This document shows positions 57,435-64,000 of a stretch of 64,000 nucleotides of DNA, one piece after another. The DNA comes from Alopecurus myosuroides (lineage: Eukaryota > Streptophyta > Magnoliopsida > Poales > Poaceae). The stretch is taken from positions 497,443,919-497,507,918 of the forward strand of contig CM054058.1 of assembly GCA_028641055.1 (NCBI GenBank). Direction: 5' to 3'. The position numbers and the translations under genes are program-made. A model generated the notes under the pieces. That model ran no database searches, was not told the DNA's origin, and saw nothing but the letters and a program-made list of their open reading frames with translations. Every line of letters starts with the position of its first letter. Position 1 is the stretch's first letter.

Positions 57435-60400
57435 ATGAATCGGCAATGGATGTACGGTAACCGACTCTCCGGTGAGTTCACTACGGGTTTGAAAGATTTC
57501 CTCGTAGTGGCAAATGCGAACAAGCAGCGAGGTTTTATTATGTGTCCATGTGCTGAATGTAAGAATGAGAAGGGTCACTCCTCCTCAAGAGTCGTTCACA
57601 TGCACCTGCTTCGGCACGGTTTCATGCCAAGCTATAATTGTTGGACCAAGCATGGAGAAAGAGGGGTTAGAATGGAAGAAGATGAAGAAGAGGATGATAT
57701 CGATTTCAACTATCATGACCTTTTCGGTGATACTTTCATGGAGGATGATGCTGAAGGTGGGGAAGGGTTTGGTGAAGGTGAAGAAGAGGCACATGATGAG
57801 CCCGCTGATGATCTTGGTCGGACCATTGCTGATGCACGGAGACGCTGCGAAACTGACAAGGAGAGGGAGAATTTGGATCGCATGTTAGAGGATCACACGA
57901 AGTCACTGTACCCAGGATGCGACAATAGTCTGAAAAAGCTGGGCTGCACACTGGATTTGCTGAAATGGAAGGAACGGGAAGGTGTAGCTGACTCATCATT
58001 TGAAAATTTGCTGAAAATGTTGAAGAATATGTTTCCGAAGAATAACGAGTTGCCCACCAGTACGTACGAAGCAAAGAAGGTTGTGTGCCCTCTAGGTTTA
58101 GAGATTCTGAAGATACATGCATGCATTAACGACTGCGTCCTCTACCGCGGTGCATACGAGGATTTGAATGAATGCCCTGTATGCACTGCATTGCGTTATA
58201 AGATCAGAGGCGATGACCCTGGTGACGATGTTGAGGGCGAGAAACCCAGGAAGAGGGTTCCCGCCAAGGTGATGTGGTATGCTCCTATAATACCTCGGTT
58301 GAAACGCCTGTTCAGGAACAAAGATCATGCCAAGTTGTTGCGATGGCACAAAGAGGACCGTAAGTCCGACGGGGAGTTGAGACACCCCGCTGATGGAACG
58401 CAATGGAGAAAGATCGACAGAGAGTTCAAAGATTTTGCAGCTGACGCAAGGAACACAAGATTTGGTCTAAGTACTGATGGCATGAATCCTTTTGGCGAGC
58501 AGAGCTCCAGCCATAGCACCTGGCCCGTGACTCTATGCATCTACAACCTTCCTCCTTGGTTGTGCATGAAGCGGAAGTTCATTATGATGCCAGTGCTCAT
58601 CCAAGGTCCGAAGCAACCCGGCAACGACATCGATGTGTACCTAAGGCCATTAGTTGATGAACTTTTACAATTGTGGGGAAAACCTGGTGTACCTGTGTGG
58701 GATGAGCACAAAGAAGAGGAATTTAACCTACGAGCGTTGCTTTTTGTAACCATCAACGATTGGCCTGCTCTCAGTAACCTTTCTGGACAGTCAAATAAGG
58801 GATACAAAGCATGCACGCACTGCTTACATGAGACTGAAAGTGTATTTTTGGATAACTGTAGGAAGAACGTGTACCTGGGTCATCGTCGATTTCTTCCCCG
58901 AAATCATAACGTAAGAAAGAAAGGCAAGCATTTCAACGGCAAGGCAGATCACCGGCCGAAGCCTGCGGAACGTACTGGAGCTGAGATATTTGATATGGTC
59001 AAGGATTTGAAAGTCATCTTTGGAAAGGGTCTTGGCGGACAATCAGTTCCGCAGGGAGTTGACGGGCACGTACCCATGTGGAAAAAGAAATCGATATTTT
59101 GGGAGCTACAGTATTGGAAAGTCCTAGATGTCCGCTCTGCAATCGACGTGATGCATGTTACGAAGAATGTTTGCGTGAACCTGCTAAGCTTCTTGGGCGT
59201 GTATGGGAAGACAAATGATACAAAGGAAGCACGGCAGGATCAGCAACTTTTCAAAGACCCAGATGACCGGCATCCGGAATGGTTTCAAGGTCGTGCCAGC
59301 TACGCTCTTACGAAAGAAGAGAAGGTCATTTTTTTCTAATGCCTGAGCAGTATAAAGGTTCCGTCTGGCTTCTCGTCGAATATAAAGGGAATAATAAACA
59401 TTGCGGACAAAAAGTTCCAAAACCTGAAGTCTCACGACTGCCACGTGATTATGACGCAATTGCTTCCGATTGCTTTGAGGGGCCTCCTACAGGAAAATGT
59501 TCGAGTAGCCATTGTGAAGCTATGTGCATTCCTCAATGCAATCTCTCAGAAGGTAATCAGTCCAGAAGATCTACCACGGTTACAGAACGATGTGGTCCAA
59601 TGTCTTGTCAGTTTTGAGTTGTTGTTTCCACCATCCTTCTTCAATATTATGACGCACCTCCTGGTCCACCTAGTCGAAGAGATTTCCATTCTCGGTCCTG
59701 TATTTCTACACAATATGTTCTCCTTCGAGAGGTTTATGGGAGTACTAAAGAAATATGTTCGTGACCGTGCTAGGCCAGAAGGAAGCATCGTAAAGGGCTA
59801 TGGAAATGAGGAGGTAATTGAGTTCTGTATTGACTATGTTCCTGACCTTAAGCCGATTGGTATTCCTCAATCGCGGCACGAGGGGAGACTAAGTGGAAGA
59901 GGCACGATCGGAAGGAAATCACCGATATGTATGTACGGTCATTCTATGACTGAAGCACACTACACAGTTCTGCAAAATTCGAGCTTAGTGGCTCCGTATT
60001 TCGAGCAACACAAGAATATTTTACGCTCGAACAACCCGGGGAAGACTGAATCATGGATTAGAAAGGCCCACATGGAGACTTTCGGCAGTTGGTTGCGAAA
60101 ACATTTAATGAATGACAATGATGTTGGAGATCAGCTGTACATGTTGGCCAAGACACCATCTTCGACTATCACGACTTTCCAAGGGTACGAGATTAATGGG
60201 AATACATTTTACACGATCTCCCAAGATAAAAAGAGCACCAACCAAAACAGTGGTGTCCGCTTTGATGCAGCAACCGAGATTGGGCAAAAGGTCACATATT
60301 ATGGTTACATAGAGGAGATATGGGAACTTGACTATGGACCCTATTTTAAGGTCCCTTTGTTCCGGTGCAAATGGTTCAAGCTAACAGGAGGTGGGATAAA

Positions 60401-60770
60401 GGTGGACGAGCAATACGGAATGACAATGGTGGATTTCGACAATCTTGGTTACCTTGACGAACCATTCGTCCTAGCCAAAGATGTCGCTCAGGTTTTCTAT
60501 TTGAAGGACATGAGTAGCAAACCGAGGAAACGGAAAGATAAGAAAACGATCAGTGCATCATGCGATGATCCAAAGCGTCACATTGTTCTTTCAGGGAAAA
60601 GAAACATCGTGGGAGTGGAGGACAAGACAGACATGTCAGAAGATTATAATATGTTTGGTGAAATTCCGCCCTTCAAAGTGAACTCTGACCCAAGCATTAA
60701 GTTAAATGATGAGGATGCTCCATGGATACGTCCAAATCGTAAGAAAGCGGGGACACAAGGGAAGAATTGA
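57435..60770 (+). pseudogene. CACTA-2 TNP2 transposase, near-complete with a single in-frame stop
   Basis: 1,112 codons in one frame, broken only by TAA at 59337-59339 (codon 635). Order: Transpos_assoc (MNRQWMYGNRLSGEF; MCPCAECKN), an acidic linker, Transposase_21 (KVVCPLGLEILKIHACINDC; LSTDGMNPFGEQSSSHSTWP; HRRFLPRNHN; AIDVMHVTKNV), DUF4218-like (LVSFELLFPPSFFNIMTHLL; ILGPVFLHNMFSFERFMGVL) and DUF4216-like (VPLFRCKWFKL; LDEPFVLAKDVAQVFYL). Start 57435 was chosen because it follows a splice acceptor and begins with the family's conserved N-terminus. The protein cuts and joins CACTA ends. This copy would make only a truncated form unless the stop is read through. Confidence 0.93.
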
Positions 60771-60959
60771 TGTGTAATAATTTATTGTACCAAACTTTGT
60801 TGAATGGATCATGTTTAATGGATCATTTTGAATTATATTATCTCTAATTAATTTATTGTACCAAACTTTTAGTAAAAACAGAAAACAGACGCGCTAGCGC
60901 GCCGCAGTGTCGCCGGAATGCAAATTCTTTTATTAAAAAGAGAAAACAGACGAACACTA
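60771..60959. other. Tail-to-tail spacer between TNP2 and the AP2 gene
   Basis: 189 bp, AT-rich, with a direct repeat (TTTATTGTACCAAACTTT at about 60781 and 60852) and A-rich runs suited to polyadenylation of both converging genes. Confidence 0.5.
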
Positions 60960-61610
60960 CTACTCCTCGCCGTCGTCGTCGGGGAACTCGTCGGTGACCT
61001 CCTTCGGGTCATCATCGTCGCCGAACTCGTCCGTGACCTCCTCGTCGTCGTCGGAGGTGCATGATGGTATGTCCGAGATAGGCCCCCACCTCGGATCGTC
61101 GGAGGCCCAGACTTCGCCGGCGCGGTCGGCCCGACGAAGCTCCTGCAGCGCCCTCGTCCTCGCCTCCCGAGCGGCATCTAACGCGAGGTGGCGTTCAAGG
61201 CGGCGCTCCTCCCGCTGAGCCGCGCGGGTCTGCCAGAGCTCCTCGTCGGCGCTCTCCTCCCCCGGGTTGTTCCGGTAATACTCGCGGACGACGCGGTCTT
61301 CCCTGGCGTCGACTAGGCCCTGAAACGCGCGGTGGCGGAGGTGGAGGTGGTCGGCGGCGGTGATGATCTGCGGCTTCAGCGCCCTGGCCTCCGCTTCCCA
61401 GATGGTGTGGCAGTCGTTGAAGTTCATTAGCGACCGCGGGCGGTTGAGGCCCCAGGCCGCCGCGTCCCAGGCGCGGGCTGCCTCCGCCGCCGTCGCAAAG
61501 GTGCCGAGGGGGATGCGGTCGTCCCCCCAGCGGATATCTGCGCTGAACATTCCGTTCTGCCGTGCTCGGACGCCGCGGAAGCCGGTGGTGTTGTTCCTCC
61601 TCGGAGGCAT
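60960..61610 (-). CDS. AP2/ERF-domain protein gene carried by CACTA-2 (216 aa)
   Basis: Single exon. Residues about 9-65 form an AP2/ERF DNA-binding domain: TGFRGVRARQNGMFSADIR, then GDDRIPLGTFATAAEAARAWD, AAAWGLNRP and SLMNF. The glycine, arginine and tryptophan positions of the fold are kept. The rest is Arg/Glu-rich helix (RAAQREERRLERHLALDAAREA) and a highly acidic tail with repeated EVTDEF, which could activate transcription. ATG 61610 was chosen because the AP2 domain starts right after it and a TATA box lies about 50 bp upstream. An earlier in-frame ATG at 61643 adds 11 residues. AP2 genes of this small type occur in grass CACTA elements. No stop or frameshift was seen. It converges on TNP2, with stops 190 bp apart. 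Confidence 0.88.
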   Translation of the reverse strand: MPPRRNNTTGFRGVRARQNGMFSADIRWGDDRIPLGTFATAAEAARAWDAAAWGLNRPRSLMNFNDCHTIWEAEARALKPQIITAADHLHLRHRAFQGLVDAREDRVVREYYRNNPGEESADEELWQTRAAQREERRLERHLALDAAREARTRALQELRRADRAGEVWASDDPRWGPISDIPSCTSDDDEEVTDEFGDDDDPKEVTDEFPDDDGEE

Positions 61611-61658
61611 GGTGGAAGCGCGACGGCGCCGAGGAGAAGACACGCTCGAGGCGCGACA

Positions 61659-61667
61659 GTTTATACC
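61659..61667 (-). promoter_or_regulatory. TATA box of the CACTA-2 AP2 gene
   Basis: The minus strand reads GGTATAAACTG about 50 bp above ATG 61610, which implies a very short leader. Confidence 0.55.
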
Positions 61668-61677
61668 GCGCCCTCCT

Positions 61678-61752
61678 GGCCACGCGTCACAACTCCCGCG
61701 CCACGCGTCGCAACTCCCGCGCCACGCGTCACAATTCCCACGCCACGCGCCA
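61678..61752. repeat. GC-rich tandem repeat upstream of the AP2 gene
   Basis: About three and a half copies of a roughly 23-bp unit, CCACGCGTCACAACTCCCGCG. Each has an ACGCGT core, immediately upstream of the AP2 TATA box, so possible promoter elements. Confidence 0.8.
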
Positions 61753-62235
61753 CCCTAATTAACACAACCAAGCAAATAGTTGCACATTACTACCCGAGCT
61801 CAAAGTGAACACTGACTCAAGCATGGATGGATGTGTTAAAGGGGGGGTGTAGAACAAAACAATCGGTATCACCATCATACAGCCCTACCGTGGCTACTCA
61901 GTGCAATATGCATACCAAATGCACGGTAGGACGTATGATGGCGAATCCGGATGTTTTCTATTTGCTCGATGAACTGACCAGTGTATGAAGGTGGGCTATA
62001 TATAGGGTCCTCTGGCTCACAAAGTGTTGTGCTAGGGTTTTGATCCAACGGTTAAGAAACCACCTCATCCAACGGCTGATCACAACAGCTCGAAAGAAAC
62101 ACACCGTAGCCCTGATCGAACGGCTCACAACAGCTCAAAAGAAACACACCCCGGATCCAACGACTCAGAAGCGCTTTAAAGAAACACACGATCCGTGTGA
62201 GTCTATCTGATTGGTCCAAACGAAACCCAAACCCA
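61753..62235. other. CACTA-2 spacer with TNP2-tail fragment and ~55-bp repeats
   Basis: 61800-61824 matches the TNP2 3' coding end (60673-60697) at about 23 of 25 bases. 62045-62195 has three imperfect copies of a unit with CTCACAACAGCTC.AAAGAAACACACC. No gene was seen. Confidence 0.55.
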
Positions 62236-62767
62236 TTTAGTCCCGGTTGGTGTCCCCCACCTGCGCTACCCTCAGGCCCAGTCCTGGGCTCTGAATTTTC
62301 TCGCATGTAGGCCTAGGCAGGAGTATGACTAGCAGCAGATATCAGATCATGCATCTATGCTCTCCGTTTAGGTTTAGATCCACTCTTGCCATTATGTACT
62401 GCCTTTTTTATCTATGGGAATTTTTAAGATTGGAAAAAGAATTAGTTTTATTTTTCTGAATTTTCTGATATATTATTTGTATTTTTAAGATTGGAAAAAG
62501 AATTAGTTTTATTTGAATTTTCTTGCCATTATGTACTACCATTATGTACTGCCTTTTTTATCTATTATTTGTATTCGAATAACCACCTTTAGTCGCGGTT
62601 GGTGTCACGAACCGGGACTAAAGGCTCGTTCTGCGCGGGAACGAAAACGCAGCGAAAATTTTCACCTTTAGTCCCGGTTCGTGACACCACCCGGGACTAA
62701 AGGCCCGCGGAGGGTACCCCAGGGGACCTTTAGTCCCGGTTCGTGACACCACCCGGGACTAAAGGCT
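62236..62767. repeat. Internal cluster of CACTA subterminal-type repeats
   Basis: TTTAGTCCCGGTTGGTGTC (62238), then three strong hairpins (around 62587-62625, 62659-62703 and 62729-62766). In each, CTTTAGTC.CGGTT.GTG is followed by its inverse CCGGGACTAAAGG. They lie just upstream of the TNPA-like promoter. A short AT-rich duplication (AAGATTGGAAAAAGAATTAGTTTTA) lies between them. Confidence 0.8.
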
Positions 62768-62771
62768 TGAC

Positions 62772-62779
62772 CTATATAT
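62772..62779 (+). promoter_or_regulatory. TATA box of the CACTA-2 TNPA-like gene
   Basis: ACCTATATATGTG follows the last hairpin. The GC-rich leader exon runs from about 62800 to a donor at 63294/63295 (CCAGAG|GTGACG). Long frames in this leader are CG-repeat artefacts. Confidence 0.55.
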
Positions 62780-63295
62780 GTGCGATGCCTTCCTGCCCCA
62801 AAATTTTCTAAGTCCCCAAACCCTCGTCTTCATTCGCGCCGGCGCCCAGTCGTCTTCTGCCCCGTCGCCGTCCCCCGCGCAGATCTCCGTCGTCGTCGCC
62901 ATCACCGTCACCGTCGCCGTCGCCGCGCCGTCGCCCTCGTCGCGCCCTTCTCTCCACCGCCTCCACCCTGCTCCGCCCCCGCCCGGTCGCCGTCTCTCCG
63001 GCCGGTAGGTTCCCCGCGGGCCGTCGCCGTCGCCCTAGAACCAACGCCATATCGAACTAGAACCAACGGCGTCGCCCTAGAACCAACGCCGAACCAACGC
63101 CGTCGCCGTCCCTCGCTCTCGCTCCCGCGGCCAGATTCGCCGCCGGCGAGACCACAGTGGCCGTGGCCTCGTCCCCATCTCCGTCCCCTCCCCCGTGGCG
63201 AGCAGCACAGTGGCCTCGTCCCCATCTCCGTTGCATCCCCCGTGGCCGGAATCGTCGATCCGAGATCCTAATCTGCAACCGCCGGCCACGCCAGA

Positions 63296-63318
63296 GGTGA
63301 CGTCATGATGACGTCACC
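63296..63318. promoter_or_regulatory. Perfect palindrome with two TGACGTCA sites at the leader splice donor
   Basis: Two 11-base arms (GGTGACGTCAT / ATGACGTCACC) surround one central G. Each arm contains TGACGTCA, the classic bZIP (CRE-type) site. The donor GTGACG of the leader intron overlaps the left arm. Confidence 0.7.
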
Positions 63319-63790
63319 TGCCCACTGTTCTAAATTACAGAATATAAATAACCTTCTAAATTAAATAACTTTTAATTTATAATTTAATTTTTTTGGAAAA
63401 ATATGCAAAATGTTCAGAAAAATGTAAGCTATCTGTTTATATCATTTTCAATCATGTTTGACAAAGTTCAAAATGAGACCTTATTTGAATTTGTATTAAA
63501 TTCATTAAAATAATGATGAAAATAAGTTTTAATTCAATAAATTCAGAATATTAAGTGTAATATACCAAAATGACCAGGAAAGCAAATGCAACCTAGCTAT
63601 GGGGTTCTCCAAGTCATTTGAGAAACTAATCTTGGACACACCTCTAAAGTATGGTTTTCCCCCTCCGGTGGTTATCGTTCTTCCACCCAAAACCCTAGCA
63701 ATCTGTTTTCCCTCCTTCTACGACAATATTTGCTAAGTCTCCTATATACTTAATTAATTTTTACTACATGCATGTCTGCAGGAGTGACAT

Positions 63791-64000
63791 ATGGCAGACA
63801 ATAGAGACCTGACAGCGGAACAGGTGGCTGAAGGTTATATATTAGATATCATAGCCGGAGGAGGAACAGACATTGTCGATGATGTAATCTCTTCTTATAT
63901 GAACCTTGAGGATCAAGAAGGTGAAGGAGGAACAGACATTGTCGATGATCAAGGAGGTGAAGAAGGAACAGACATTGTCGATGATCAAGGAGGTGAAGGA
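63791..64000 (+). CDS. CACTA-2 TNPA-like gene, N-terminal coding start (partial at window end)
   Basis: Open from ATG 63791 to the window edge (70 codons), directly after acceptor TCTGCAG (63775-63781). It begins MADNRDLTAEQVAEGYILDI and continues with an acidic tandem repeat containing GTDIVDDQGGE (unit about 36 bp). The position, downstream of TNP2 and in the same direction, and the acidic repetitive N-terminus fit the TNPA-type partner gene of grass CACTA elements. The Ptta/En/Spm domain would lie beyond the window. The intron 63295-63781 is AT-rich with no other feature. Confidence 0.65.
   Translation, partial: MADNRDLTAEQVAEGYILDIIAGGGTDIVDDVISSYMNLEDQEGEGGTDIVDDQGGEEGTDIVDDQGGEG

Larger units (their letters stand above)
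56906..64000 (+). mobile_element. CACTA-2 transposon, left part (runs past the window)
   Basis: The left end reads CACTGGTAGAAAATAGGCC after a possible target triplet TAC (56903-56905). Typical Triticeae CACTA subterminal motifs (TTTAGTCCCGGTTGG and its inverse CCAACCGGGACTAAA-type) follow. Gene order is TNP2 (+), AP2-domain gene (-), TNPA-like gene (+), the same plan as CACTA-1. The right end lies outside the window, so size and target duplication cannot be confirmed. Confidence 0.85.

Noticed and set aside
61195..61758. Frames antisense or out of frame with the AP2 gene
   Set aside because: Overlapping frames in a GC-rich exon; only the AP2 frame has a domain.
62778..63289. Five overlapping GC-rich frames (Arg/Pro or Gly/Asp rich) on both strands
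   Set aside because: Simple-sequence CGCCGT repeats in the leader of the TNPA-like gene keep all frames open. The spliced leader explains the region better.

Overview
The window is plant nuclear DNA, almost certainly from a large-genome temperate grass (Triticeae type: wheat, Aegilops or barley relatives). The evidence is a stack of nested LTR retrotransposons with exact 5-bp target duplications, two CACTA (En/Spm-like) transposons with TNP2 and TNPA-type genes, Stowaway-type and other MITEs, MULE remnants, a LINE fragment, and one host gene family (subtilisin-like proteases, GC-rich exons, GT-AG introns). Nearly all of the 64 kb is transposon. No prokaryotic or organellar feature was seen.

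Layout. (1) 1-8325: a subtilase gene on the minus strand (TATA box, signal-peptide exon, I9 propeptide exons, catalytic Asp and His exons), cut in exon 5 by a 6.66-kb Copia element (524-7179, minus strand, TSD GGACG, one near-intact 1,419-codon gag-pol). The subtilase also has an independent premature TAG. (2) 8330-9688: promoter-distal DNA with a 320-330-bp direct repeat around a LINE fragment and half of a split MITE-like repeat. (3) 9689-50569: a 40.9-kb CACTA transposon (TSD TAT, 30-bp TIR), about 18.5 kb once its insertions are subtracted. It carries a decayed TNP2 transposase (+), an intact three-exon B3-domain gene (-), a seven-copy ~670-bp tandem array, and a nine-exon TNPA-like gene (+). 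A 12.3-kb Ty3/Gypsy (Tat-like) element (14528-26863, TSD GAAGG), itself carrying a Stowaway-type MITE and a multi-exon antisense gene, sits in TNP2. A 10.0-kb LTR element without coding capacity (35666-45677, TSD TATCC, two 4,486-bp LTRs, 1,040-bp interior) sits in the TNPA 5' leader. (4) 50573-56905: MITEs, two copies of a MuDR-like transposase N-terminal half, a MULE catalytic fragment fused to the last exon of a second subtilase, and an unclassified T/G-rich stretch. (5) 56906 to the window end: the left two thirds or so of a second CACTA element with TNP2 (+, one in-frame stop), an AP2/ERF-domain gene (-), and the start of a TNPA-like gene (+).

The most interesting pattern is that both CACTA elements have the same plan: TNP2 on the plus strand, then a small plant transcription-factor-type gene on the minus strand (B3 in one, AP2 in the other), then TNPA on the plus strand. 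The DNA-binding gene is intact in both while TNP2 is broken in both. This suggests a recurrent accessory slot for host-type DNA-binding proteins in grass CACTA elements.

Insertion order from LTR differences counted by eye: the large-LTR element is very young (about six differences in 4.5 kb), then Copia (five transitions and one 20-bp indel in about 1.1 kb), then Gypsy (about ten differences in 541 bp). CACTA-1 is older than the two elements inside it.
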